64,000 nt of DNA from Bacteroidota bacterium (GCA_016714535.1 JADKDR010000002.1:186001-250000), one strand, 5' to 3'; shown: positions 1 through 8,497, counted from the first letter of the stretch. A program made the numbers and translations. The notes: a model not told the origin generated them from the sequence alone.

Positions 1-554
1 AGCTTTTCAGGATTGTTAACTAAAAAAGCTTTCCAGCCGGTATAGTTTTTTTTATTTTCTGATGAAAGGCTCTTTTGCAACGAATGGCATACAGCCACAG
101 CTAAGGCATCGGTTGCATCCAGAAATTTAGGGGTTACATCAAAACCAATTGTTTGCTTTAACATGGCTGCAACTTGCTCTTTACTTGCGCTGCCTTTGCC
201 GGTTACGGCTTGTTTTATTTTTCGGGGCGAATATTCCTGTACCGGAATTTCTTTATATAATGCTGCGGCAATAGCCACACCTTGTGCCCTGCCAAGCTTC
301 AACATGGACTGTACATTCTTCCCATAAAATGGAGCTTCTATTGCCAACTCATCAGGGCAGTACTCTACGATAAGCGATGATACCCGATCGAATATTTTTT
401 TTAGTTTAAGTGTTGCATCATCAACTTTGCTTAATTGAAGTACACCTGCTGCAATTAATTTTGTCTTGGATCCTTGCACTTCAATAATGCCATAACCCAT
501 TACTACTGTGCCGGGGTCTATACCCAAAATAATTTTTGCTGTGTTGCTTGTCAT
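1..554 (-). CDS. ruvC: Crossover junction endodeoxyribonuclease RuvC (3' end outside window)
   Basis: RuvC is the Holliday-junction resolvase that cuts four-way DNA junctions after branch migration by RuvAB. Translating the minus strand from the ATG at 552-554 gives 184 residues that run off the window edge without a stop. The RNase-H-like motifs are visible: GIDPGT near residue 11 (first catalytic Asp), LAIEAPFYGKN near residue 70 (catalytic Glu), and DATDALAVAVCH near residue 145 (C-terminal acidic pair). The family is usually about 180-190 aa, so only a few residues are missing. It is divergent from the histidine kinase, with about 130 bases between the starts. ruvA lies separately at 14.4-15.0 kb. 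Identification is firm; the true C-terminus cannot be seen. Confidence 0.95.
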   Translation of the reverse strand, partial: MTSNTAKIILGIDPGTVVMGYGIIEVQGSKTKLIAAGVLQLSKVDDATLKLKKIFDRVSSLIVEYCPDELAIEAPFYGKNVQSMLKLGRAQGVAIAAALYKEIPVQEYSPRKIKQAVTGKGSASKEQVAAMLKQTIGFDVTPKFLDATDALAVAVCHSLQKSLSSENKKNYTGWKAFLVNNPEK

Positions 555-635
555 ATCCCGCAAAGGTAATCTGCTTTTTTCTGGCCTTGCTTCAAACAAG
601 GGAAACTATTCATTTTATTTTGCACAAAGATTGTT

Positions 636-665
636 TTGGAAATAGCGGCCAATTGGGTTACTTTG
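636..665 (+). promoter_or_regulatory. Putative promoter of the histidine kinase
   Basis: TTG at 636-638, a 19-base spacer, then TTACTTTG at 658-665. This matches the Bacteroidota pattern TTG-N19-TAnnTTTG with one mismatch in the -7 box. Transcription would start near 670, so translation starts at the ATG at 684 and not at the in-frame TTG at 636, which is the -33 element. Confidence 0.5.
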
Positions 666-683
666 CTTCTCACCGGTTTTTTT

Positions 684-3600
684 ATGAAAATTAAATACTA
701 CCTTTTTCTTGTATTTGCTATTACGTGTTTTGTAGGTGCATTGATGATAGAATCAGGCTACCGCGAATCGAATAGTAATTACAAGGTACGTACCAAGCGA
801 TTTGAAGAAACCATTAACAAATATATTGACAACCTCGAGTCCTACTCCGATGTTATACTAAGTAACATTGGGCAAAATCCCCCCTCGCTTCAAATAGAAA
901 AGTCTTTACCTAAGTCCGACTTGTATGGATTTAAAGAGGATGGCTTAAAGATTTTTATTTATAGGAACAACAAACTTATTTATTGGAATACAAATCAGAT
1001 TAGCCTTCAGGCTCAGGAGATAGAAGCCGATAGGGAAATAGTTAATATTAAGAATGGCTGGTATTATATACGGCAGAAGGAATCAGGGGATCATAAATTG
1101 ATATGTTTGATTCTTATTTATACTGATTATAAAATCGAAAACCAGTTTTTAATAAATAAGTATCAGCCGGCTTTTAAGAATTTAGTCAATGTGGTTATTT
1201 CCCGATCCCGAAGTGAATTAAACTCCTTTCCGGTATTTTACAAAGGAAATCGTTTTTTGTGTTCGATGGTTTATTTGGAAAACAAGGAAAGCATACCCTT
1301 GCTCATTCCGGTATTATACATTCTTGGTATACTGTTTATTTTACTCTATCTTAATAATTACCTGGTCAATATACAACAGTCGAAAAAATGGCTGGTTTAC
1401 CTTTTGCTCTTACTGTTAGTGGCTGTGCGTGTTGCTATGTATGTATTTAAGGTGCCTGCCGGATTATACTCGCTGCCTATGTTTGAGCCAACGTTGTTTG
1501 CTTCCGGCTATAGCATGCGCTCACTTGGCGATTTTTTTCTTTCGTTGCTGGTGCTATTATTTATTATCAGCTATATCTACAAAGACATTATTTCTATAAG
1601 GCGTACCCGGATATTTTCGTCTGCCAATGCAACTACAGTAATTGTCTTAATTTCAGGTACGTTGTTATTGTGCCTGTACTCGGCTTTTATTCATTACTTA
1701 GAATTCAATCTGGTTTACAACAGTAAAATTTCGCTTACCGTAAGTAACCTATATCAGTTGTCGCAGTACAGCTACTTTGTAATGGGTATGATTGCTTTAA
1801 TGATGCTGACCTTATTTTTATTGATAGATGCATTTATTAGTACAGTAGTAATTAAGGTGAAGCAAATGCAAACCATTTTGTTATGCGTTGGCGGTACGTT
1901 GGTGGCATTTTATTTTTTTGCAAATAATTTTCTGCCCCTCGATATATGGAAAAATTATTACGCAGGAAATTTTATTTGTTTGATAACATGTATCGTATTG
2001 TTGTATGCATTGCGCATGCAGCGTAAACGAAATATTTCGTTTGCAGCCGCACTGGTTTTCCTTACCATATTTGCTTTTAATACTGCAGTAATAGTTGATG
2101 TGTTTTATGATAAAAAAGAAAAGGAACAACGTGTGGTGCTTGCTGAAAAAATTGCTGAGCGAAAAGATCCCGTTGCTGAATATCTTTTTTCGGACATGGC
2201 AACACGAGTTTCGAACGATGCTTTGTTGGTATCCTATTTTGATCAATTGCTTGAAATAGAAAATCCAGACCGCAACCTGCTTTCGCAAAAAATAAGTAGT
2301 CGTATTATTCAACAATATTTTGACGATGGTTATTGGCAAAAGTATGACATTAAGTGTTTTGCTTTTGATATAAAAAACGAACCCATCGGCAATCTTGAAA
2401 ATGGCACGCAGGCCGAGTTTGGCTATTTTAAAAATTTGATTGATAAAAGTAGTGATACCCAATTTCCGAATTTGTTTCATGTGTCAAACCTCATCACCCG
2501 AACAGGATACGTAGCCATATTTCAATTGTTTGACAAGGAAGATGAAAATGCCTTGCGTGGCACCGTGTACACGCAGATTTCCGAAAAAGCGGCCAATGCG
2601 CGGATTGGGTTTCCGCAATTGCTCGAAAAAGATGTTAAGTGGCAAGGCAAGCAACAACTAATAAAAAATTACTCGTGGGCTTTTTATAAAAAAGGTAAGT
2701 TGGTTGACATGAATGGTAGCTATGCTTTTAGTGACGATTTGATCGAGATAACCGGAAAAGCCCAGAGACCAGAAGAAAAATATTTTGAAACGCCTGGTAA
2801 TTCTATTTTAGTTAAAAATCTTAGTAACCAAGAAACTTTGCTGGTGCACAAAGCGGTTAAGCCGAGGGTAATCTTATTTACCGAGAGCGCCTACTGGTTT
2901 TGTTTTTACTTAATCTTATTTGCTGTGTTGTGGACTATATACCGAGTACTGCAGGGCAAAATAGCCTTCGATATTAATTTTAAAGGAAGGGTTCAGCTTA
3001 CCGTAGTAGCTATTGTGCTTTTGTCCATGGCACTTATTGGAGGGTTTACGGTTTATTTTATCAATTCTAATTACAAATCTTTTCAGCAGGTGCGTATTCT
3101 TGAAAAGATAAACTCTCTACGTATGGTGATTCAAAAAAACATGGGAAACGACTCTACCAATGCGTATGGCGATAACATGCTACAGCAACTTGCTTATATC
3201 AGCAATGCGTTTAATTGTGATTATACCATCTATGATCTTAGAGGCAATAAAATATTTTCGACCAAGCCAACCCTCTTTAGTATGAATATAGTAGGTAGTG
3301 TAATTAACCGGCAGGCATATAACCGTTTATATGTAAATAGTGCAACCTCATTTGTGCAGCCAGAAAAAATTGGCAAACTCGAATACATGAGCAGCTACAC
3401 TACCTTGTTGGATGAAGAGAATAAACCATTGGCTTACCTTAATCTCCCCTTTATTACCGATCCGGAAGAACTTGCCAATCAGATTTCAGATTTTATAAGC
3501 TCGCTTATCAATATCTATGTTCCGTTGTTTATACTTTGTATTATACTAACCTTTATAAGTGCGAATCAATTAGTGCGTCCGCTTCAAACGTTGCAAAAGA

Positions 3601-4427
3601 GTATGTCTAAGCTTAGGCTTGGAAAAACAAGTGAGCCCATCCTTTGGAATAAGGAAGATGAAATAGGCGTATTAATAAATCAATACAATAAGATGGTTGA
3701 AGAGTTGGCACAAAGTGCCGACAGGCTGGCACGCAGCGAACGCGAAAGTGCATGGCGCGAAATGGCCAAACAGGTGGCGCATGAAATTAAAAATCCGCTA
3801 ACGCCAATGAAATTAAGTGTTCAACATTTACAACGCGCCTGGCAAGATCAAAATCCGAATTTGAGTCAAATTATTCAAAGGCTATCAGTTTCGCTTATTG
3901 AACAAATTGATACACTCAGTGCTATTGCAACAGAGTTTTCAAGCTTTGCCAAAATGCCAACTGCACAATTTGCTGTTGTTAATCTTAATACAATTTTAAA
4001 AACTTCTACCGACCTCTTTGCTAAAGAAAGCAATGTAAGCATGGAATATACCGAGCCCGAAAATTCGCAGCTCATGGTGTTTGCAGATAAAGACCAGTTA
4101 ATTCGGGTCTTTACTAATCTGCTAAAAAATGCAATACAAGCAATACCGGAAAACAGGCGTGGCGTAATAGAAGTAGCTGTTAGTAGTTCCAATAAGGACT
4201 ACGTTGTTGCTGTTAAGGATAACGGAAGTGGTATTCCGGTTGAGAAACAATCAAAAATATTCGTGCCCTATTTTACAACCAAATCATTTGGTACCGGGCT
4301 GGGATTGGCCATGGTGAAAAATATTATACAAACTGCTAATGGCAATATTTGGTTCGAAACAGAAGAAAATGTTGGAACCATATTCTATGTGCAATTGCCT
4401 AAATTTAAAGAATACCTTGCTACCTAA
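684..4427 (+). CDS. Large membrane sensor histidine kinase, NtrY-like
   Basis: Predicted membrane histidine kinase of 1247 residues that should autophosphorylate on a conserved His. A TM helix at residues 1-22 is followed by a periplasmic stretch to about 200, a cluster of hydrophobic helices at about 205-460, a second soluble region, another TM near 795, a third periplasmic sensor region at about 820-940, and a TM at 941-960. HAMP lies near 975-1025. The HisKA H-box HEIKNPLTP has its His at residue 1033, followed by the ATPase N-box NLLKNAIQA, G1 DNGSGIP and G2 GTGLGLAM. The HEIKNPLTPMKLS form is typical of NtrY-type kinases. Starting at 684 gives a proper N-terminal membrane anchor and agrees with the upstream promoter. 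No response regulator is adjacent, so its partner and signal are unknown. Its 3' end overlaps the convergent next gene by four bases. Confidence 0.88.
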   Translation: MKIKYYLFLVFAITCFVGALMIESGYRESNSNYKVRTKRFEETINKYIDNLESYSDVILSNIGQNPPSLQIEKSLPKSDLYGFKEDGLKIFIYRNNKLIYWNTNQISLQAQEIEADREIVNIKNGWYYIRQKESGDHKLICLILIYTDYKIENQFLINKYQPAFKNLVNVVISRSRSELNSFPVFYKGNRFLCSMVYLENKESIPLLIPVLYILGILFILLYLNNYLVNIQQSKKWLVYLLLLLLVAVRVAMYVFKVPAGLYSLPMFEPTLFASGYSMRSLGDFFLSLLVLLFIISYIYKDIISIRRTRIFSSANATTVIVLISGTLLLCLYSAFIHYLEFNLVYNSKISLTVSNLYQLSQYSYFVMGMIALMMLTLFLLIDAFISTVVIKVKQMQTILLCVGGTLVAFYFFANNFLPLDIWKNYYAGNFICLITCIVLLYALRMQRKRNISFAAALVFLTIFAFNTAVIVDVFYDKKEKEQRVVLAEKIAERKDPVAEYLFSDMATRVSNDALLVSYFDQLLEIENPDRNLLSQKISSRIIQQYFDDGYWQKYDIKCFAFDIKNEPIGNLENGTQAEFGYFKNLIDKSSDTQFPNLFHVSNLITRTGYVAIFQLFDKEDENALRGTVYTQISEKAANARIGFPQLLEKDVKWQGKQQLIKNYSWAFYKKGKLVDMNGSYAFSDDLIEITGKAQRPEEKYFETPGNSILVKNLSNQETLLVHKAVKPRVILFTESAYWFCFYLILFAVLWTIYRVLQGKIAFDINFKGRVQLTVVAIVLLSMALIGGFTVYFINSNYKSFQQVRILEKINSLRMVIQKNMGNDSTNAYGDNMLQQLAYISNAFNCDYTIYDLRGNKIFSTKPTLFSMNIVGSVINRQAYNRLYVNSATSFVQPEKIGKLEYMSSYTTLLDEENKPLAYLNLPFITDPEELANQISDFISSLINIYVPLFILCIILTFISANQLVRPLQTLQKSMSKLRLGKTSEPILWNKEDEIGVLINQYNKMVEELAQSADRLARSERESAWREMAKQVAHEIKNPLTPMKLSVQHLQRAWQDQNPNLSQIIQRLSVSLIEQIDTLSAIATEFSSFAKMPTAQFAVVNLNTILKTSTDLFAKESNVSMEYTEPENSQLMVFADKDQLIRVFTNLLKNAIQAIPENRRGVIEVAVSSSNKDYVVAVKDNGSGIPVEKQSKIFVPYFTTKSFGTGLGLAMVKNIIQTANGNIWFETEENVGTIFYVQLPKFKEYLAT

Positions 4428-5017
4428 TTAAAGATAGGTAATTTTTTAAGGTATCGCTTATTGTCTGCAATTACTTCCAATAAATAAATCTGGTTGCTTA
4501 ATGACGAAATATCAAAGGAAAACACATTGCCGGACACCGGCAATGAACGTATAACGTTACCGTTAGTACTCAATAAATTTGCAGTGCCATTTTTCACATT
4601 GGTTTTGTTAATGGCTATGATACAACTGTTATTTTGGTAGTCGAATAGGGCAATGATGTTTTCATCGGAGTAATTGTAATACCTTATCTTTATAATTTCT
4701 GAATAACCAAGGCCCCTTAAAAAAATCTGGTAGTAATTATCGCGGTTTAGTAGTGGTTTTTCATCGGTAAAGTCATAACTTACATTTTCGGTAACCGAAC
4801 CGCATATACCTGATATTATCCCGACAGTTTCAAAATCAACACCATCCGGGCTTCTTAATATTTCTGTATCAAGGCATGTGTTTCCCATTACCAGGGTGAA
4901 GGTAAGATATACACCATCATTAGCTTGCCGTGCAGTGAATCCGGTAACCAGACTCTGGCTTTGCAAGGTGTAGCTTGCTGCAAGCGAACAAATAAAAATA
5001 GTAAGTAATTTTAACAC
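4424..5017 (-). CDS. Small secreted protein with T9SS type A sorting domain
   Basis: A 197-aa exported protein of unknown function. With GTG at 5015-5017 as start, the N-terminus VLKLLTIFICSLAAS is a signal peptide. The last roughly 70 residues look like a T9SS type A sorting domain: LLSTNGNVIRSLPV, then an ISSLSNQIYLLEVI strand and a basic KRYLKKLPIF end. The middle region resembles small beta-sandwich domains in Bacteroidota cargo but matches no family I can name. The longer reading frame from TTG 5062 is unlikely because a consensus -7 box lies inside it (5036-5043). It is the last gene of the leftward group 7728-4424 but probably has its own promoter. Confidence 0.7.
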   Translation of the reverse strand: MLKLLTIFICSLAASYTLQSQSLVTGFTARQANDGVYLTFTLVMGNTCLDTEILRSPDGVDFETVGIISGICGSVTENVSYDFTDEKPLLNRDNYYQIFLRGLGYSEIIKIRYYNYSDENIIALFDYQNNSCIIAINKTNVKNGTANLLSTNGNVIRSLPVSGNVFSFDISSLSNQIYLLEVIADNKRYLKKLPIFN

Positions 5018-5035
5018 GCTACCTGTTTTAATACT

Positions 5036-5062
5036 CAAAGGTACATAAGTAAACTGCAACAA
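5036..5062 (-). promoter_or_regulatory. Putative promoter of the 4424-5017 gene
   Basis: The minus strand has TACCTTTG at 5043-5036, an exact match to the Bacteroidota -7 box TAnnTTTG, with TTG at 5062-5060 as a possible -33 element (16-base spacer). It lies about 20 bases before the GTG start at 5017 and decides that start. Confidence 0.55.
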
Positions 5063-5070
5063 GCGAATGT

Positions 5071-5910
5071 TTATTGTAAGGACTTTGCAAGAAAGTTGCG
5101 CATAATGGTGTTTTTTTCGAGTTGAAGTCTGTTAGCTGCAATGGCTCTGGCTTTTTCAGCATTACCATAGTAGTAGCGTTGAAGCCATGGGGCAACTGAA
5201 ATGATAGCATCCACAACCCCGGCATTAATCCATACGTTATATCCCAGGTAGGTGAGCCCTGCAACAAGAAGTAATGCGTTAATCCCATTTTTTATATCAC
5301 CAGAATAAAACTGCCCCATGCCGGGCAACAGAAGACTAAGCGTATATGCTTTGCCTGGTTTATAGCGCTTTGTTTTTTTATGAGTAATAGACATGAGTTG
5401 TGCAATCGTATCTTGATGCATGTGAACCATGTTGGCAAACTGATTTAGATAGGATTGCGATTTCTCGAAATCGTTCAGGTAGTAGTAAGCAACACCGGTG
5501 TATAACAGCTTCCTTTTTTCAATTGTTTCGTTGTTGTTTGAGTATATATCAAGAAGTGAAATTAATGCCGTGCTGTAATCATTCATCAGCATATAACTAA
5601 GCCCGGTACCAAAGAGTGATTCGGTGCGCACACTATCATCGGTTGTAAGTTGTGCTGCCATTTCAAAATGAGATGCTGCGTTGGCATAGTCTTGTTGCCT
5701 GAAGTAGGAATCGCCTGTAAATAGATGGCAAATAGCCGTGTGTTTATAGGTAGTGTCAAAATAAATAATGCGTTCACCAAGCTCTGTACAGTAGGAATAA
5801 TTTCCTGCGGCATAAGCTTGCTGCATTAGCGCTTTTGTTTGTTCAATGTTTTGTGCATATACATGCACCGTTATACTAAAACACAGTATCAAGAACCGCA
5901 TCCATTTCAT
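5071..5910 (-). CDS. TPR protein with C-terminal membrane domain
   Basis: A 279-aa exported or membrane protein of unknown function. MKWMRFLILCFSITVHVYA is a signal peptide; translation could also begin at Met4. Residues about 20-165 are tetratricopeptide-like helical pairs (DSYFRQQDYANAASHFEMAA, then VAYYYLNDFEKSQSYLNQF). Residues about 190-250 contain LLLPGMGQFYSGDIKNG followed by hydrophobic stretches. This PGxGxxYxGxxKxG pattern recurs in the neighbouring gene at 5876-6691 and resembles the motif of Bacteroidota DUF5683/TM2-like membrane domains. The gene overlaps the upstream TPR gene by 35 bases, so the two are probably translationally coupled. A role in envelope biogenesis is inferred only from the YidD-containing operon. 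Confidence 0.72.
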   Translation of the reverse strand: MKWMRFLILCFSITVHVYAQNIEQTKALMQQAYAAGNYSYCTELGERIIYFDTTYKHTAICHLFTGDSYFRQQDYANAASHFEMAAQLTTDDSVRTESLFGTGLSYMLMNDYSTALISLLDIYSNNNETIEKRKLLYTGVAYYYLNDFEKSQSYLNQFANMVHMHQDTIAQLMSITHKKTKRYKPGKAYTLSLLLPGMGQFYSGDIKNGINALLLVAGLTYLGYNVWINAGVVDAIISVAPWLQRYYYGNAEKARAIAANRLQLEKNTIMRNFLAKSLQ

Positions 5911-6691
5911 CCCTGTACTTTTTGTTTATTAATTGATTTTTCTGTTTGGCTGCATGATAACTGCCGTAAATATTGCCTAAATAAAATCCCGTACCAAGGG
6001 ATGCAAATATCCAGCCTCTTGGGCTCTCGATTCCGGAAATATGAAATGCCCGATAGGCTTGAAACGCAAATACTCCACAAAACACAAGCGAGAAAATACC
6101 ATCCTTCCATTTGCCGGCATATATCTTTCCGGTGCCAGGTACTATGGAACTCAAGATTCCTGCAACAGCGGGGCTTTTAAACGATTCATTGCTTTGTTGC
6201 ATCAGGAGGTTTTGTAGAACCGGCCGTGAATTTAGCGCGGTAGTTGTCGCATTGGCCTGATATAGTTTTTTTGCATTTTTCCAGTTGCCCGAATAAACAT
6301 GTTGCAATATACGGGCGCTGATTTTTTCGTTTGTATCTAAAGGATAATAACTAATGGCTTCTTCTGATTTTTTCAGGTCTGCCTTTATCCAAAGTAGTTT
6401 GATATACTCTTTTCCATACATCAACGATTTGCTGCTGTCGTATAATTGGTCGAAGCGTTGCAGCCCTGTAACAGGATTATAATTCCGGTAGGATCGTAGC
6501 AATAATATTTTTGAGCTATCTGCTTGGGGATGCAAAAAAACAATGCGTTCAAACTCTTTAGCAGCTGCTTCATATTTGCGTGAATCAAACAGGTTGCGGG
6601 CATAAGCAAATGAGTTGCTGTAATTAAACAGATCCTGACTATAGCCGGTACAACATTGTAAAGAAAAAAGTACAAAAAGAAAAATTCGCAT
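5876..6691 (-). CDS. TPR-like protein with C-terminal membrane domain
   Basis: A 271-aa paralogue of the next gene downstream. The ATG at 6689-6691 is chosen because MRIFLFVLFSLQCCTGYSQ is a clean signal peptide; the frame stays open further upstream but lacks one there. Residues 25-60 hold a TPR-like repeat (ARNLFDSRKYEAAAKEFERI), followed by a longer helical region. The C-terminal third carries ILSSIVPGTGKIYAGKWKDG plus hydrophobic segments, the same PGxGxxYxGxxKxG pattern as the 5071-5910 product. The start lies five bases after the yidD stop. No enzymatic motif is visible. It is probably a periplasmic or inner-membrane scaffold working with its neighbours, but the function is unknown. Confidence 0.72.
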   Translation of the reverse strand: MRIFLFVLFSLQCCTGYSQDLFNYSNSFAYARNLFDSRKYEAAAKEFERIVFLHPQADSSKILLLRSYRNYNPVTGLQRFDQLYDSSKSLMYGKEYIKLLWIKADLKKSEEAISYYPLDTNEKISARILQHVYSGNWKNAKKLYQANATTTALNSRPVLQNLLMQQSNESFKSPAVAGILSSIVPGTGKIYAGKWKDGIFSLVFCGVFAFQAYRAFHISGIESPRGWIFASLGTGFYLGNIYGSYHAAKQKNQLINKKYRDEMDAVLDTVF

Positions 6692-6695
6692 GCTG

Positions 6696-7082
6696 TTAAG
6701 GATGGTCAATGTAAAATTTGGTTTTATAATCGATTTTATAATTTTCAGGGCTGAAGGCATTGCAACGGCTCATTCGGTCAAACGTTAATAACATTCCTTT
6801 TATAGCGCCATATTTCCTAACAGACATTATTCCATACTCTGAGCAGGATGGTTTAAAAACGCATAGATTCATATCCTGTGACGAAATGAAATTTTTATAA
6901 AATTTAAATAAACCAGTAAACACTGTCTGCAGTTCGTTCTTGCTTTTATCTACCGCATATTTTTTTGCAACTTTTACATGCACATGAGGTGCGGCATTTT
7001 GTAAGGCTGCAATTTCAATTTCGGTTTGTGCTTTAGCCAAACCTGCACTACTTATTGCGAGTGCCAAAAAAATATATTTCAT
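6696..7082 (-). CDS. yidD: YidD-family protein with N-terminal signal peptide
   Basis: YidD proteins help insert membrane proteins together with YidC. The C-terminal roughly 75 residues show the family signature: FKFYKNFISS, CVFKPSCSEYGIMSVRKYG, AIKGMLLTFDRMSRCN, matching the canonical YxxFISP / PTCSxY / GxxKGxxLxxxRxxRCxP pattern including both Cys-containing motifs. Classical YidD is about 70-100 aa and cytoplasmic-side. This one has about 128 residues and starts with MKYIFLALAISSAGLAKAQ, which reads as a cleavable signal peptide, then a 30-residue linker. The start overlaps the upstream LolA-like gene by 35 bases. It sits between exported proteins, so an extracytoplasmic role should be considered. 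Family assignment is strong, localisation is inference. Confidence 0.85.
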   Translation of the reverse strand: MKYIFLALAISSAGLAKAQTEIEIAALQNAAPHVHVKVAKKYAVDKSKNELQTVFTGLFKFYKNFISSQDMNLCVFKPSCSEYGIMSVRKYGAIKGMLLTFDRMSRCNAFSPENYKIDYKTKFYIDHP

Positions 7083-7728
7083 CTTCTCCGGGTTTATTAA
7101 TTTCGATATTGCTATATTCATAGTACTGCAAAGTTTCGCCTTTTTTTGTATAAATATATTGTGTTACATGTTGAGGAAACCACACGCCTTTCACATAGGT
7201 ATAGTCTTCGTAAAACTGTTTACTTGCCAACAAGTTGTCGGAGGCGTATACTATCATTCCATTTAACTTTTGTGCTTTTTTTGCTAATAAAATCTTGCTT
7301 ATAAGAGTTTTCTTCTTGGGGTGATAAAGCGTCCAGGTGGAAATAACCAGGCTGTCTTCTTTTTCAACTTTTTCTAATGTGAAAGGAGAGTCGCGTAAGC
7401 CAAAGTCGGCTACATTATTTTTTAGTGCCATATTAAAAATTGAAAAATCTACCAGCACAAATGATTTGGTGGAGTTTACCAGTTTAGTTCCCTCGTAATA
7501 TAATGTAGTTGTATCGCGCATCACGATGGTCTGCCTAGAAGGCATTCGCAACGAATATACCACCTGCTTGCTGTACATGTCAAAATAGACCTTGCCTTTG
7601 GTTAGGCTAATAGAGTCGTCTGCAGTCTTTTCCTTAATGGTAATATCTGCTTTTATACGGTAAGGAAGTTGGCCATAAACATTAGCCAAACAAAACAAAA
7701 GAAATAGTGCTGTAAAATAATACTTCAT
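7048..7728 (-). CDS. Secreted LolA-like protein
   Basis: A 226-aa exported protein. The ATG at 7726-7728 begins a signal peptide (MKYYFTALFLLFCLANVYG). The mature part is rich in beta-strands with the style of LolA/LolB-fold proteins: repeated strands such as GKVYFDMYSKQVVYSLRM and LISKILLAKKAQKLNGMIVY, then a late SKQFYEDYTYVKGVWFPQHV. Bacteroidota outer-membrane lipoprotein-sorting proteins look like this, but there is no diagnostic motif, so the fold call is tentative. It is the first gene of the leftward operon and overlaps yidD. A lipid- or lipoprotein-related role is inferred from fold and context only. Confidence 0.6.
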   Translation of the reverse strand: MKYYFTALFLLFCLANVYGQLPYRIKADITIKEKTADDSISLTKGKVYFDMYSKQVVYSLRMPSRQTIVMRDTTTLYYEGTKLVNSTKSFVLVDFSIFNMALKNNVADFGLRDSPFTLEKVEKEDSLVISTWTLYHPKKKTLISKILLAKKAQKLNGMIVYASDNLLASKQFYEDYTYVKGVWFPQHVTQYIYTKKGETLQYYEYSNIEINKPGEDEIYFFGTRNK

Positions 7729-7810
7729 CCCAATTAATAATAAGGGTTGCAAATAACGCAATATTTTAATGCGTTACATTTGTATTCAATGAAAGTGCAT
7801 TCTCAAGTCA

Positions 7811-7840
7811 AAAAAAAAGCCCGGTATCGACCGGGCTTTT
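7811..7840 (-). terminator. Intrinsic terminator
   Basis: A perfect 11-bp inverted repeat, AAAAGCCCGGT / ACCGGGCTTTT with a four-base loop, followed on the minus strand by a run of T. It terminates the 7864-8298 transcript before the next operon begins at 7728. Confidence 0.88.
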
Positions 7841-7863
7841 ATATAATTTTTGGAAAGAGTGGA

Positions 7864-8298
7864 TTAAAATCCAGAAGCAAAAATAATCACAACTACTACG
7901 TAGTAAATAATTACTAAAGCTGTAGGAATCAAACAGCCCATAAACGCTTTCTTGGTTTCTTCTCTTTCACCACAAAGAAGATAAACTAAAAGAATACCTA
8001 TCCATCCTAATACACATCCCCATACGAATGAAGGAATTCCAAGTGGAGGACAATCGCCACCTTTTGGAGCTGAAAGGGTGCTTCCTTCAGCATTGAATTT
8101 GCTGTCGCTAACAAGATTTTTATCTTGTACATCAGCATAAGACATGTTTGGGTTTGCATTTAAATAAGCATCCAGATTTTCGATTGAACTGAATTCTGAT
8201 TTAACAGCATTTTGATCATGCTTAAAAAGATCTGCATTTCCGGCAAAAACGGCTACACTTATAAAAAGTGCTGAAACAAGAGACAAAATTTTTCTCAT
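7864..8298 (-). CDS. Small exported protein with two C-terminal membrane helices
   Basis: A 144-aa protein of unknown function. MRKILSLVSALFISVAVFAG is a signal peptide. A polar region of about 70 residues follows (NADLFKHDQNAVKSEFSS onward), then CPPLGIPSFVWGCVLGWIG and two hydrophobic segments separated by the charged loop CGEREETKKAFMGC. I recognise this layout (short polar region, GIPxFxWGxxLGxxG, TKKAxxGC) from small uncharacterised Bacteroidota proteins, but know no function. It is a single gene with its own terminator. Three Cys residues lie in or next to the membrane segments. Confidence 0.7.
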   Translation of the reverse strand: MRKILSLVSALFISVAVFAGNADLFKHDQNAVKSEFSSIENLDAYLNANPNMSYADVQDKNLVSDSKFNAEGSTLSAPKGGDCPPLGIPSFVWGCVLGWIGILLVYLLCGEREETKKAFMGCLIPTALVIIYYVVVVIIFASGF

Positions 8299-8489
8299 AA
8301 TTAATTAATGTTTTAGTAGTTTAATTGATGCCAAATGAAATAATTAAAATTATAACCTGCAAGAGTTTTTTTTAAAAAAGCGAGTTGTTTTAACATCTTG
8401 ATTTAGTTAAAAAGTATTCTATTTGAAAGATTACGCAGGTAATGCGGTTTGCAGCTTAATATTGTTTTCTTTTCAAAGGGGTATATGTG

Positions 8490-8497
8490 TACTTTAG
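8490..8497 (+). promoter_or_regulatory. Possible -7 box upstream of meaB
   Basis: TACTTTAG differs from TAnnTTTG at one base and lies 25 bases upstream of the GTG start of meaB at 8522. It is weak evidence alone. Confidence 0.3.

Noticed and set aside
1881..2480. 199-codon minus-strand open frame inside the histidine kinase gene.
   Set aside because: It is antisense to a coherent kinase sequence, and its translation has no domain or signal peptide.
7775..7782. Exact TACATTTG promoter-like box on the plus strand.
   Set aside because: No plus-strand gene follows; a terminator and a minus-strand gene do. It is probably a chance match and shows that the motif alone is not proof.
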